Positions 51,001 to 64,000 of a stretch of DNA of 64,000 nucleotides are shown piece after piece. This DNA comes from Odiellus spinosus (lineage: Eukaryota > Arthropoda > Arachnida > Opiliones > Phalangiidae), in contig CAWUCO010000167.1 in the NCBI GenBank assembly GCA_963920705.1, positions 1 through 64,000 of the forward strand, written 5' to 3'. The notes beneath the pieces are model-generated. The model did not search any database and had not been told where the DNA came from. It saw nothing but the letters and a program-made list of their open reading frames with translations. A program made the position numbers and the translations under genes. The number at the start of each line of letters is the position of its first letter. The first letter of the stretch is position 1.

Positions 51001-53646
51001 GGAAAATCCGTTGAAAAACATGGAAAATATGGTCAATTCAAAAAACATCTAATATCAAAAAGCGAATTTTTAAAATCTGAAATTTGACTATTTTGATATT
51101 GTATGATTTCTTGAATTGGCCATATTTTTCTTGTTTTTCAACGGATTTTTGAAAACTCTTATTATTTAGACTGTCCATTAATTGCTCTTTCGAATGACTT
51201 TGCTTTTGTCTAAATTGGCCAAACGTGACAAATATAAAATTGGTTAAAATTAAGCAAAAACGCTTAAAAATCCAAGATTATTGGATTCAAATGGACACAA
51301 AACATTTGATTTTTAAGCGATTTAGACAAAATCAACACCTATCGAAAGAACAAATATTGGACTATCTAAAAAACAAGAGTTTTGGAAAATCCGTTGAAAA
51401 ACATGGAAAATATGGTCAATTCAAAAAACATCTAATATCAAAAAGCGAATTTTTAAAATCTGAAATTTGACTATTTTGATATTGTTTGATTTCTTGAATT
51501 GGCCATATTTTTCTTGTTTTTCAACGGATTTTTGAAAACTCTTATTATTTAGACTGTCCATTAATTGCTCTTTCGAATGACTTTGGTTTTGTCTAAATTG
51601 CCAAAACGCGACAAAAATAAAATTGGTTAAAATTAAGCAAAAACACTTCAAAATCTAAGATTATTGGATTCAAATGGACACAAAACATTTGATTTTTAAG
51701 CGATTTAGACAAAATTAACACCACTCGAAAGACCAAATATTGGTATATCTAAAAAACAAGAGTTTTGGAAAATCCGTTGAAAAACATGGAAAATATGGCC
51801 AATTCAAAAAACATCTAATATCAAAAAGCGAATTTTTAAAATCTGAAATTTGACTATTTTTATATTGGTCTATCTAAAAAACAAGAGATTTGGAAAATCC
51901 GTTGAAAAACATGGAAAATATGGTCAATTCAAAAAACATCTAATATCAAAAAGCGAATTTTTAAAATCTGAAATTAGACTATTTTGATATTGTATGATTT
52001 CTTGAATTGGCCATATTTTTCTTGTTTTTCAACGGATTTTTGAAAACTCTTATTATTTAGACTGTCCATTAATTGCTCTTTCGAATGACTTTGGTTTTGT
52101 CTAAATTGCCGAAACGTGACAAATATAAAATTGGTTAAAATTAAGCAAAAACACTTCAAAATCTAAGATTATTGGATTCAAATGGACACAAAACATTTGA
52201 TTTTTAAGCGATTTAGACAAAATCAACACTTATCGAAAGAGAAAATATTGGACTATCTAAAAAACAAGAGTTTTGGAAAATCCGTTGAAAAACATGGAAA
52301 ATATGGCCAATTCAAAAAACATCTAATATCAAAAAGCGAATTTTTAAAATCTGTAATTTGACTATTTTGATATTGTATGATTTCTTGAATTGGTCATATT
52401 TTTCTTGTTTTTCAACGGATTTTTGAAAACTCTTATTATTTAGACTGTCCATTAATTGCTCTTTCGAATGACTTTGGATTTGTCTAAATTGCCAAAACGT
52501 GACAAATATAAAATTGGTTAAAATTAAGCAAAAACGCTTAAAAATCCAAGATTATTGGATTCAAATGGACACAAAACATTTGATTTTTAAGCGATTTAGA
52601 CAAAATCAACACCTATCGAAAGAACAAATATTGGACTATCTAAAAAACAAGAGTTTTGGAAAATCCGTGGAAAAACATGGAAAATATGGTCAATTCAAAA
52701 AACATCTAATATCAAAAAGCGAATTTTTAAAATCTGAAATTTGACTATTTTGATATTGTATGATTTCTTGAATTGGCCATATTTTTCTTGTTTTTCAACG
52801 GATTTTTGAAAACTCTTATTATTTAGACTGTCCATTAATTGCTCTTTCGAATGACTTTGGTTTTGTCTAAATTGCCAAAACGTGACAAAAATAAAATTGG
52901 TTAAAATTAAGCAAAAACACTTCAAAATCTAAGATTATTGGATTCAAATGGACACAAAACATTTGATTTTTAAGCGATTTAGACAAAATCAACACCTATC
53001 GAAAGAGAAAATATTGGACTATCTAAAAAACAAGAGTTTTGGAAAATCCGTTGAAAAACATTCAAAATATGGCCAATTCAAAAAATATCTAATATCAAAA
53101 AGCGAATTTTTAAAATCTGTAATTTGACTATTTTGATATTGTATGATTTCTTGAATTGGTCATATTTTTCTTGTTTTTCAACGGATTTTTGAAAACTCTT
53201 ATTATTTAGACTGTCCATTAATTGCTCTTTCGAATGACTTTGGTTTTGTCTAAATTGCCGAAACGTGACAAATATAAAATTGGTTAAAATTAAGCAAAAA
53301 CACTTCAAAATCTAAGATTATTGGATTCAAATGGACACAAAACATTTGATTTTTAAGCGATTTAGACAAAATCAACACCTATCGAAAGAGAAAATATTGG
53401 ACTATCTAAAAAACAAGAGTTTTCGAAAATCCGTTGAAAAACATGGAAAATATGGCCAATTCAAAAACATCTAATATCAAAAAGCGAATTTTTAAAATCT
53501 GTAATTTGACTATTTTGATATTGTATGATTTCTTGAATTGGTCATATTTTTCTTGTTTTTCAACGGATTTTTGAAAACTCTTATTATTTAGACTGTCCAT
53601 TAATTGCTCTTTCGAATGACTTTGGATTTGTCTAAATTGCCAAAAC

Positions 53647-56600
53647 GTGACAAATATAAAATTGGTTAAAATTAAGCAAAAACGCTTAAAAATCCAAGAT
53701 TATTGGATTCAAATGGACACAAAACATTTGATTTTTAAGCGATTTAGACAAAATCAACACCTATCGAAGGAACAAATATTGGACTATCTAAAAAACAAGA
53801 GTTTTGGAAAATCCGTGGAAAAACATGGAAATATGGTCAATTCAAAAAACATCTAATATCAAAAAGCGAATTTTTAAAATCTGAAATTTGACTATTTTGA
53901 TATTGTATGATTTCTTGAATTGGCCATATTTTTCTTGTTTTTCAACGGATTTTTGAAAACTCTTATTATTTAGACTGTCCATTAATTGCTCTTTCGAATG
54001 ACTATGGTTTTGTCTAAATTGCCAAAACGTGACAAAAATAAAATTGGTTAAAATTAAGCAAAAACACTTCAAAATCTAAGATTATTGGATTCAAATGGAC
54101 ACAAAACATTTGATTTTTAAGCGATTTAGACAAAATCAACACCTATCGAAAGAGAAAATATTGGACTATCTTAAAAATAAGAGTTTTGGAAAATCCGTTG
54201 AAAAACATGGAAAATATGGCCAATTCAAAAAACATCTAATATCAAAAAGCGAATTTTTAAAATCTGTAATTTGACTATTTTGATATTGTATGATTTCTTG
54301 AATTGGTCATATTTTTCTTGTTTTTCAACGGATTTTTGAAAACTCTTATTATTTAGACTGTCCATTAATTGCTCTTTCGAATGACTTTGGTTTTGTCTAA
54401 ATTGCCAAAACGTGACAAATATAAAATTGGTTAAAATTAAGCAAAAACGCTTCAAAGTCTAAGATTATTGGATTCAAATGGACACAAAACATTTGATTTT
54501 TAAGCGATTTAGACAAAATCAACACCTATCGAAAGAGAAAATATTGGACTATTTAAAAAACAAGAGTTTTGGAAAATCCGTTGAAAAACATGGAAAATAT
54601 GGCCAATTCAAAAAATATCTAATATCAAAAAGCGAATTTTTAAAATCTGTAATTTGACTATTTTGATATTGTATGATTTCTTGAATTGGTCATATTTTTC
54701 TTGTTTTTCAACGGATTTTTGAAAACTCTTATTATTTAGACTGTCCATTAATTGCTCTTTCGAATGACTTTGGTTTTGTCTAAATTGCCAAAACGTGACA
54801 AATATAAAATTGGTTAAAATTAAGCAAAAACGCTTAAAAATCCAAGATTATTGGATTCAATTGGACACAAAACATTTGATTTTTAAGCGATTTAGACAAA
54901 ATTAACACCACTCGAAAGAGCAAATATTGGTCTATCTAAAAAACAATAGTTTTGGAAAATCCGTGGAAAAACATGGAAAATATGGTCAATTCAAAAAACA
55001 TCTAATATCAAAAAGCGAATTTTTAAAATCTGAAATTTGACTATTTTGATATTGTATGATTTCTTGAATTGGCCATATTTTTTCTTGTTTTTCAACGGAT
55101 TTTTGAAAACTCTTATTATTTAGACTGTCCATTAATTGCTCTTTCGAATGACTTTGGTTTTGTCTAAATTGCCAAAAGGTGACAAATATAAAATTGGTTA
55201 AAATTAAGCAAAAACGCTTAAAAATCCAAGATTATTGGATTCAAATGGACACAAAACATTTGATTTTTAAGCGATTTAGACAAAATCAACACCTATCGAA
55301 AGAACAAATATTGGACTATCTAAAAAACAAGAGTTTTGGAAAATCCGTTGAAAAACATGGAAAATATGGTCAATTCAAAAAACATCTAATATCAAAAAGC
55401 GAATTTTTAAAATCTGAAATTTGACTATTTTGATATTGTATGATTTCTTGAATTGGCCATATTTTTCTTGTTTTTCAACGGATTTTTTAAACTCTTATTA
55501 TTTAGACTGTCCATTAATTGCTCTTTCGAATGACTTTGGTTTTGTCTAAATTGCCAAAACGTGACAAAAATAAAATTGGTTAAAATTAAGCAAAAACACT
55601 TCAAAATCTAAGATTATTGGATTCAAATGGACACAAAACATTTGATTTTTAAGCGATTTAGACAAAATCAACACCTATCGAAAGAGAAAATATTGTACTA
55701 TCTAAAAAACAAGAGTTTTGGAAAATCCGTTGAAAAACATGGAAAATATGGTCAATTCAAAAAACATCTAATATCAAAAAGCGAATTTTTAAAATCTGAA
55801 ATTTGACTATTTTGATATTGTATGATTTCTTGAATTGGCCATATTTTTCTTGTTTTTCAACGGATTTTTGAAAACTCTTATTATTTAGACTGTCCATTAA
55901 TTGCTCTTTCGAATGACTTTGGTTTTGTCTAAATTGCCAAAACGTGACAAAAATAAAATTGGTTAAAATTAAGCAAAAACACTTCAAAGTCTAAGATTAT
56001 TGGATTCAAATGGACACAAAACATTTGATTTTTAAGCGATTTAGACAAAATCAACACCTATCGAAAGAGAAAATATTGGACTATCTAAAAAACAAGAGTT
56101 TTTGGAAAATCCGTTGAAAAACATGGAAAATATGGCCAATTCAAAAAATATCTAATATCAAAAAGCGAATTTTTAAAATCTGTAATTTGACTATTTTGAT
56201 ATTGTATGATTTCTTGAATTGGTCATATTTTTCTTGTTTTTCAACGGATTTTTGAAAACTCTTATTATTTAGACTGTCCATTAATTGCTCTTTCGAATGA
56301 CTTTGGTTTTGTCTAAATTGCCAAAACGTGAAAAATATAAAATTGGTTAAAATTAAGCAAAAACGCTTAAAAATCCAAGATTATTGGATTCAATTGGACA
56401 CAAAACATTTGATTTTTAAGCGATTTAGACAAAATTAACACCACTCGAAAGAGCAAATATTGGTCTATCTAAAAAACGATAGTTTTGGAAAATCCGTGGA
56501 AAAACATGGAAAATATGGTCAATTCAAAAAACATCTAATATCAAAAAGCGAATTTTTAAAATCTGAAATTTGACTATTTTGATATTGTATGATTTCTTGA

Positions 56601-58242
56601 ATTGGCCATATTTTTCTTGTTTTTCAACGGATTTTTGAAAACTCTTATTATTTAGACTGTCCATTAATTGCTCTTTCGAATGACTTTGGTTTTGTCTAAA
56701 TTGCCAAAAGGTGACAAATATAAAATTGGTTAAAATTAAGCAAAAACGCTTAAAAATCCAAGATTATTGGATTCAAATGGACACAAAACATTTGATTTTT
56801 AAGCGATTTAGACAAAATAAACACCTATCGAAAGAACAAATATTGGACTATCTAAAAAACAAGAGTTTTGGAAAATCCGTTGAAAAACATGGAAAATATG
56901 GTCAATTCAAAAAACATCTAATATCAAAAAGCGAATTTTTAAAATCTGAAATTTGACTATTTTGATATTGTATGATTTCTTGAATTGGCCATATTTTTCT
57001 TGTTTTTCAACGGATTTTTGAAAACTCTTATTATTTAGACTGTCCATTAATTGCTCTTTCGAATGACTTTGGTTTTGTCTAAATTGCCAAAACGTGACAA
57101 AAATAAAATTGGTTAAAATTAAGCAAAAACACTTCAAAGTCTAAGATTATTGGATTCAAATGGACACAAAACATTTGATTTTTAAGCGATTTAGACAAAA
57201 TCAACACCTATCGAAAGAGAAAATATTGGACTATCTGAAAAACAAGAGTTTTGGAAAATCCGTTGAAAAACATGGAAAATATGGCCAATTCAAAAAATAT
57301 CTAATATCAAAAAGCGAATTTTTAAAATCTGTAATTTGACTATTTTGATATTGTATGATTTCTTCAATTGGTCATATTTTTCTTGTTTTTCAACGGATTT
57401 TTGAAAACTCTTATTATTTAGACTGTCCATTAATTGCTCTTTCGAATGACTTTGGTTTTGTCTAAATTGCCAAAACGTGACAAATATAAAATTGGTTAAA
57501 ATTAAGTAAAAACGCTTAAAAATCCAAGATTATTGGATTCAATTGGACACAAAACATTTGATTTTTAAGCGATTTAGACAAAATTAACACCACTCGAAAG
57601 AGCAAATATTGGTCTATCTAAAAAACAATAGTTTTGGAAAATCCGTGGAAAAACATGGAAAATATGGTCAATTCAAAAAACATCTAATATCAAAAAGCGA
57701 ATTTTTAAAATTTGACTATTTTGATATTGTATGATTTCTTGAATTGGCCATATTTTTCTTGTTTTTCAACGGATTTTTGAAAACTCTTATTATTTAGACT
57801 GTCCATTAATTGCTCTTTCGAATGACTTTGGTTTTGTCTAAATTGCCAAAACGTGACAAAAATAAAATTGGTTAAAATTAAGCAAAAACACTTCAAAATC
57901 TAAGATTATTGGATTCAAATGGACACAAAACATTTGATTTTTAAGCGATTTAGACAAAATCAACACCTATCGAAAGAGAAAATATTGTACTATCTAAAAA
58001 ACAAGAGTTTTGGAAAATCCGTTGAAAAACATGGAAAATATGGCCAATTCAAAAAATATCTAATATCAAAAAGCGAATTTTTAAAATCTGTAATTTGACT
58101 ATTTTGATATTGTATGATTTCTTGAATTGGTCATATTTTTCTTGTTTTTCAACGGATTTTTGAAAACTCTTATTATTTAGACTGTCCATTAATTGCTCTT
58201 TCGAATGACTTTGGTTTTGTCTAAATTGCCAAAACGTGAAAA
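53647..58242. repeat. 1,532-bp tetramer HORs within family D
   Basis: D1 units at 53647, 55179 and 56711 are each 1,532 bp apart, with D2, D3 and D4 following in the same order. The D4 tag ggattcaattgg lies at 54,853, 56,386 and 57,535, then 58,294 and 59,060, so the tetramer shortens to a trimer and then dimers. Near 57,708 one unit lacks the 7 bp tctgaaa at the palindrome centre. Confidence 0.86.
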
Positions 58243-60149
58243 ATATAAAATTGGTTAAAATTAAGCAAAAACGCTTAAAAATCCAAGATTATTGGATTCA
58301 ATTGGACACAAAACATTTGATTTTTAAGCGATTTAGACAAAATTAACACCACTCGAAAGAGCAAATATTGGTCTATCTAAAAAACAATAGTTTTGGAAAA
58401 TCCGTGGAAAAACATGGAAAATATGGTCAATTCAAAAAACATCTAATATCAAAAAGCGAATTTTTAAAATCTGAAATTTGACTATTTTGATATTGTATGA
58501 TTTCTTGAATTGGCCATATTTTTCTTGTTTTTCAACGGATTTTTGAAAACTCTTATTATTTAGACTGTCCATTAATTGCTCTTTCGAATGACTTTGGTTT
58601 TGTCTAAATTGCCAAAACGTGACAAAAATAAAATTGGTTAAAATTAAGCAAAAACACTTCAAAGTCTAAGATTATTGGATTCAAATGGACACAAAACATT
58701 TGATTTTTAAGCGATTTAGACAAAATGAACACCTATCGAAAGAGAAAATATTGGACTATCTAAAAAACAAGAGTTTTGGAAAATCCGTTGAAAAACATGG
58801 AAAATATGGCCAATTCAAAAAATATCTAATATCAAAAAGCGAATTTTTAAAATCTGTAATTTGACTATTTTGATATTGTATGATTTCTTGAATTGATCAT
58901 ATTTTTCTTGTTTTTCAACGGATTTTTGAAAACTCTTATTATTTAGACTGTCCATTAATTGCTATTTCGAATGACTTTGGTTTTGTCTAAATTGCCAAAA
59001 CGTGACAAATATAAAATTGGTTAAAATTAAGTAAAAACGCTTAAAAATCCAAGATTATTGGATTCAATTGGACACAAAACATTTGATTTTTAAGCGATTT
59101 AGACAAAATTAACACCACTCGAAAGAGCAAATATTGGTCTATCTAAAAAACAAATTTTTGGAAAATTCGTGGAAAAACATGGAAAATATGGTCAATTCAA
59201 AAAACATCTAATATCAAAAAGCGAATTTTTAAAATCTGAAATTTGACTATTTTGATAGTGTATGATTTCTTGAATTGGCCATATTTTTCTTGTTTTTCAA
59301 CGGATTTTTGAAAACTCTTATTATTTAGACTGTCCATTAATTGCTCTTTCGAATGACTTTGGTTTTGTCTAAATTGCCAAAACGTGACAAAAATAAAATT
59401 GGTTAAAATTAAGCAAAAACACTTCAAAATCTAAGATTATTGGATTCAAATGGACACAAAACATTTGATTTTTAAGCGATTTAGACAAAATCAACACCTA
59501 TCGAAAGAGAAAATATTGGACTATCTAAAAAACAAGAGTTTTGGAAAATCCGTTGAAAAACATGGAAAATATGGCCAATTCAAAAAATATCTAATATCAA
59601 AAAGCGAATTTTTAAAATCTGTAATTTGACTATTTTGATATTGTATGATTTCTTGAATTGGTCATATTTTTCTTGTTTTTCAACGGATTTTTGAAAACTC
59701 TTATTATTTAGACTGTCCATTAATTGCTCTTTCGAATGACTTTGGTTTTGTCTAAATTGCCAAAACGTGACAAATATAAAATTGGTTAAAATTAAGCAAA
59801 AACGCTTAAAAATCCAAGATTATTGGATTCAAATGGACACAAAACATTTGATTTTTAAGCGATTTAGACAAAATTAACACCACTCGAAAGAGCAAATATT
59901 GGTCTATCTAAAAAACAATAGTTTTGGAAAATCCGTGGAAAAACATGGAAAATATGGTCAATTCAAAAAACATCTAATATCAAAAAGCGAATTTTTAAAA
60001 TCTGAAATTTGACTATTTTGATATTGTATGATTTCTTGAATTGGCCATATTTTTCTTGTTTTTCAACGGATTTTTGAAAACTCTTATTATTTAGACTGTC
60101 CATTAATTGCTCTTTCGAATGACTTTGGTTTTGTCTAAATTGGCAAAAC

Positions 60150-63100
60150 GTGACAAATATAAAATTGGTTAAAATTAAGCAAAAACGCTTAAAAATCCAA
60201 GATTATTGGATTCAAATGGACACAAAACATTTGATTTTTAAGCGATTTAGACAAAATCAACACCTATCGAAAGAACAAATATTGGACTATCTAAAAAACA
60301 AGAGTTTTGGAAAATCCGTTGAAAAACATGGAAAATATGGTCAATTCAAAAAACATCTAATATCAAAAAGCGAATTTTTAAAATCTGAAATTGGACTATT
60401 TTGATATTGTATGATTTCTTGAATTGGCCATATTTTTCTTGTTTTTCAACGGATTTTTGAAAACTCTTATTATTTAGACTGTCCATTAATTGCTCTTTCG
60501 AATGACTGGTTTTGTCTAAATTGCCAAAACGTGACAAAAATAAAATTGGTTAAAATTAAGCAAAAACACTTCAAAATCTAAGATTATTGGATTCAAATGG
60601 ACACAAAACATTTGATTTTTAAGCGATTTAGACAAAATCAACACCTATCGAAAGAGAAAATATTGTACTATCTAAAAAACAAGAGTTTTGGAAAATCCGT
60701 TGAAAAACATGGAAAATATGGCCAATTCAAAAAATATCTAATATCAAAAAGCGAATTTTTAAAATCTGTAATTTGACTATTTTGATATTGTATGATTTCT
60801 TGAATTGGTCATATTTTTCTTGTTTTTCAACGGATTTTTGAAAACTCTTATTATTTAGACTGTCCATTAATTGCTCTTTCGAATGACTTTGGTTTTGTCT
60901 AAATTGCCAAAACGTGACAAATATAAAATTGGTTAAAATTAAGCAAAAACGCTTAAAAATCCAAGATTATTGGATTCAATTGGACACAAAACATTTGATT
61001 TTTAAGCGATTTAGACAAAATTAACACCACTCGAAAGAGCAAATATTGGTCTATCTAAAAAACAATAGTTTTGGAAAATCCGTGGAAAAACATGGAAAAT
61101 ATGGTCAATTCAAAAAACATCTAATATCAAAAAGCGAATTTTTAAAATCTGAAATTTGACTATTTTGATATTGTATGATTTCTTGAATTGGCCATATTTT
61201 TCTTGTTTTTCAACGGATTTTTGAAAACTCTTATTATTTAGACTGTCCATTAATTGCTCTTTCGAATGACTTTGGTTTTGTCTAAATTGCCAAAAGGTGA
61301 CAAATATAAAATTGGTTAAAATTAAGCAAAAACGCTTAAAAATCCAAGATTATTGGATTCAAATGGACACAAAACATTTGATTTTTAAGCGATTTAGACA
61401 AAATCAACACCTATCGAAAGAACAAATATTGGACTATCTAAAAAACAAGAGTTTTGGAAAATCCGTTGAAAAACATGGAAAATATGGTCAATTCAAAAAA
61501 CATCTAATATCAAAAAGCGAATTTTTAAAATCTGAAATTTGACTATTTTGATATTGTATGATTTCTTGAATTGGCCATATTTTTCTTGTTTTTCAACGGA
61601 TTTTTGAAAACTCTTATTATTTAGACTGTCCATTAATTGCTCTTTCGAATGACTTTGGTTTTGTCTAAATTGGCAAAACGTGACAAATATAAAATTGGTT
61701 AAAATTAAGCAAAAACGCTTAAAAATCCAAGATTATTGGATTCAAATGGACACAAAACATTTGATTTTTAAGCGATTTAGACAAAATCAACACCTATCGA
61801 AAGAACAAATATTGGACTATCTAAAAAACAAGAGTTTTGGAAAATCCGTTGAAAAACATGGAAAATATGGTCAATTCAAAAAACATCTAATATCAAAAAG
61901 CGAATTTTTAAAATCTGAAATTGGACTATTTTGATATTGTATGATTTCTTAAATTGGCCATATTTTTCTTGTTTTTCAACGGATTTTTGAAAACTCTTAT
62001 TATTTAGACTGTCCATTGATTGCTCTTTCGAATGACTGGTTTTGTCTAAATTGCCAAAACGTGACAAAAATAAAATTGGTTAAAATTAAGCAAAAACACT
62101 TCAAAATCTAAGATTATTGGATTCAAATGGACACAAAACATTTGATTTTTAAGCGATTTAGACAAAATTAACACCTATCGAAAGAGAAAATGTTGTACTA
62201 TCTAAAAAACAAGAGTTTTGGAAAATCCGTTGAAAAACATGGAAAATATGGCCAATTCAAAAAATATCTAATATCAAAAAACGAATTTTTAAAATCTGTA
62301 ATTTGACTATTTTGATATTGTATGATTTCTTGAATTGGTCATATTTTTCTTGTTTTTCAACGGATTTTTGAAAACTCTTATTATTTAGACTGTCCATTAA
62401 TTGCTCTTTCGAATGACTTTGGTTTTGTCTAAATTGGCAAAACGTGACAAATATAAAATTGGTTAAAATTAAGCAAAAACGCTTAAAAATCCAAGATTAT
62501 TGGATTCAAATGGACACAAAACATTTGATTTTTAAGCGATTTAGACAAAATCAACACCTATCGAAAGAACAAATATTGGACTATCTAAAAAACAAGAGTT
62601 TTGGAAAATCCGTTGAAAAACATGGAAAATATGGCCAATTCAAAAAATATCTAATATCAAAAAGCGAATTTTTAAAATCTGTAATTTGACTATTTTGATA
62701 TTGTATGATTTCTTGAATTGGTCATATTTTTCTTGTTTTTCAACGGATTTTTGAAAACTCATATTATTTAGACTGTCCATTAATTGCTCTTTCGAATGAC
62801 TTTGGTTTTGTCTAAATTGCCAAAACGTGACAAATATAAAATTGGTTAAAATTAAGCAAAAACGCTTAAAAATCCAAGATTATTGGATTCAATTGGACAC
62901 AAAACATTTGATTTTTAAGCGATTTAGACAAAATTAACACCACTCGAAAGAGCAAATATTGGTCTATCTAAAAAACAATAGTTTTGGAAAATCCGTGGAA
63001 AAACATGGAAAATATGGTCAATTCAAAAAACATCTAATATCAAAAAGCGAATTTTTAAAATCTGAAATTTGACTATTTTGATATTGTATGATTTCTTGAA

Positions 63101-64000
63101 TTGGCCATATTTTTCTTGTTTTTCAACGGATTTTTGAAAACTCTTATTATTTAGACTGTCCATTAATTGCTCTTTCGAATGACTTTGGTTTTGTCTAAAT
63201 TGCCAAAAGGTGACAAATATAAAATTGGTTAAAATTAAGCAAAAACGCTTAAAAATCCAAGATTATTGGATTCAAATGGACACAAAACATTTGATTTTTA
63301 AGCGATTTAGACAAAATCAACACCACTCGAAAGAGCAAATATTGGTCTATCTAAAAAACAATAGTTTTGGAAAATCCGTGGAAAAACATGGAAAATATGG
63401 TCAATTCAAAAAACATCTAATATCAAAAAGCGAATTTTTAAAATCTGAAATTTGACTATTTTGATATTGTATGATTTCTTGAATTGGCCATATTTTTCTT
63501 GTTTTTCAACGGATTTTTGAAAACTCTTATTATTTAGACTGTCCATTAATTGCTCTTTCGAATGACTTTGGTTTTGTCTAAATTGGCAAAACGTGACAAA
63601 TATAAAATTGGTTAAAATTAAGCAAAAACGCTTAAAAATCCAAGATTATTGGATTCAAATGGACACAAAACATTTGATTTTTAAGCGATTTAGACAAAAT
63701 CAACACCTATCGAAAGAACAAATATTGGACTATCTAAAAAACAAGAGTTTTGGAAAATCCGTTGAAAAACATGGAAAATATGGTCAATTCAAAAAACATC
63801 TAATATCAAAAAGCGAATTTTTAAAATCTGAAATTTGACTATTTTGATATTGTATGATTTCTTGAATTGGCCATATTTTTCTTGTTTTTCAACGGATTTT
63901 TGAAAACTCTTATTATTTAGACTGTCCATTAATTGCTCTTTCGAATGACTTTGGTTTTGTCTAAATTGCCAAAACGTGACAAAAATAAAATTGGTTAAAA
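60150..64000. repeat. Family D, D1-rich right end
   Basis: D1 units start at 60150, 61297, 61680, 62444, 63210 and 63593. Two of them (60150 and 61680) end in gaaattggac rather than gaaatttgac and are followed by D2 units with the 2-bp-shortened gaatgactggttttg (near 60,500 and 62,030). These form a duplicated pair 1,530 bp apart. The array continues past the window edge. Confidence 0.84.

Larger units (their letters stand above)
26136..51976. repeat. Dispersed 125-bp deleted units, copies 2 to 19
   Basis: The junction marker starts at 26136, 27411, 28133, 29408, 31067, 31192, 32468, 33744, 35402, 35910, 40634, 41145, 45482, 45991, 47649, 49688, 50962 and 51852. Apart from the adjacent 31067/31192 pair and the 28133 case beside a local deletion, each spacing equals a whole number of 383-bp monomers plus about 125 bp per junction crossed (509, 1,275, 1,658, 2,039). 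The unit therefore moves as part of HORs. None occurs before 16,821 or after 51,852. Confidence 0.9.
1..64000. repeat. AT-rich ~384-bp satellite array filling the whole window
   Basis: Landmarks such as cgtgacaaatataaaattgg, ggccatatttttcttg and gactgtccattaattgc recur every 383-387 bp from the first to the last base, broken only by deleted forms of the same unit. No stretch over 300 bp lacks the repeat, and both edges cut through it, so the array is longer than the window. One unit counted by hand (63,601-63,960) is about 26% G+C. Head-to-tail tandem order, sequence homogenisation and multi-monomer periods are hallmarks of eukaryotic satellite DNA. A centromeric or pericentromeric position is my inference; nothing in the sequence proves it. 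I do not recognise the family. Confidence 0.97.
51200..64000. repeat. Family D: four alternating monomer types
   Basis: Four types recur. D1 has caacacctatcgaaagaac and tattggactatc, with a plus-strand open frame. D2 has cgtgacaaaaataaaattgg and acacttcaaaatctaag. D3 has aaatctgtaatttgac and gaattggtcatat. D4 has ggattcaattggacac and aacaatagttttgg. D1 units begin at 51225, 52499, 53647, 55179, 56711, 60150, 61297, 61680, 62444, 63210 and 63593. Spacings correspond to one to four or nine monomers. A family C monomer pair with a 125-bp unit is embedded near 51,700-51,970. Confidence 0.88.

Noticed and set aside
53-63838. The many 60-120-codon open frames on both strands as protein genes
   Set aside because: They recur with the repeat, mirror each other through the palindrome, are broken by frameshifts or the taacac stop in many units, and show no bias of arm differences to synonymous sites. 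No promoter or gene context is seen.
1-64000. CRISPR array
   Set aside because: Units are ~384 bp, contiguous and without unique spacers.
1-64000. Rho-independent terminators or bacterial hairpins
   Set aside because: Hairpins followed by T runs are plentiful but are parts of the satellite palindrome, and no bacterial gene is present.
1-64000. Telomeric repeats, rRNA or tRNA genes
   Set aside because: I saw no tandem TTAGGG or TTAGG-type runs and no rRNA- or tRNA-like stretch; all sequence is assigned to the satellite.
1-64000. Identity with a known satellite such as primate alpha (171 bp) or Drosophila 359-bp
   Set aside because: Unit length and the sequence features I can recall do not match. 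Without a search I leave the family unnamed.

Overview
The window is one uninterrupted array of AT-rich satellite DNA. I see no protein-coding gene, rRNA, tRNA, transposon or unique sequence anywhere in the 64 kb. The unit is 383-387 bp, mostly 384 in the first 16 kb and 383 afterwards. A hand count over one unit (63,601-63,960) gives about 26% G+C. Roughly 160-170 units are present, plus two recurrent deleted forms. Homogenised monomers grouped into higher-order repeats (HORs) indicate a eukaryotic heterochromatic block, possibly centromeric or pericentromeric. I do not recognise the family and cannot name the organism.

Each monomer is itself a large imperfect inverted repeat. In the unit at 1359-1636 the two 123-nt arms (1359-1481 and 1514-1636) align without a gap and differ at 22 positions by my count (about 82% identity), around a 32-bp centre. 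About 106 bp of less symmetric spacer separates this structure from the next one. The spacer holds a second, short dyad (ttaagc, 6 nt, gcttaa). This architecture explains why short open frames on opposite strands encode near-identical peptides: they are two arms of one palindrome, not two genes.

Layout. (1) 1-11,520: 384/385-bp monomers in HORs, each headed by a 233-bp monomer that has lost the 151-bp palindrome core. Two 2,154-bp hexamer HORs are followed by units of 4, 3, 4 and 5 monomers. (2) 11,520-12,790: transition to a second monomer family. (3) 12,791-17,645: a tandem copy of 7,753-12,830 at an original offset of 5,078-5,079 bp, later changed by a two-monomer loss and a gain of about 510 bp. 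(4) 17,646-51,200: 383-bp family C, with a 2,680-bp (7-mer) period at first, then HORs containing a 125-bp deleted unit, then 1,532-bp tetramers and further segmental duplications. (5) 51,200-64,000: family D, four alternating monomer types in HORs of 2 to 5 units.

There is no gene network to describe. The biology lies in how the array evolves: unequal exchange in whole-monomer steps, two founder deletions tied to the palindrome or to a short direct repeat, and local template-switch scars.
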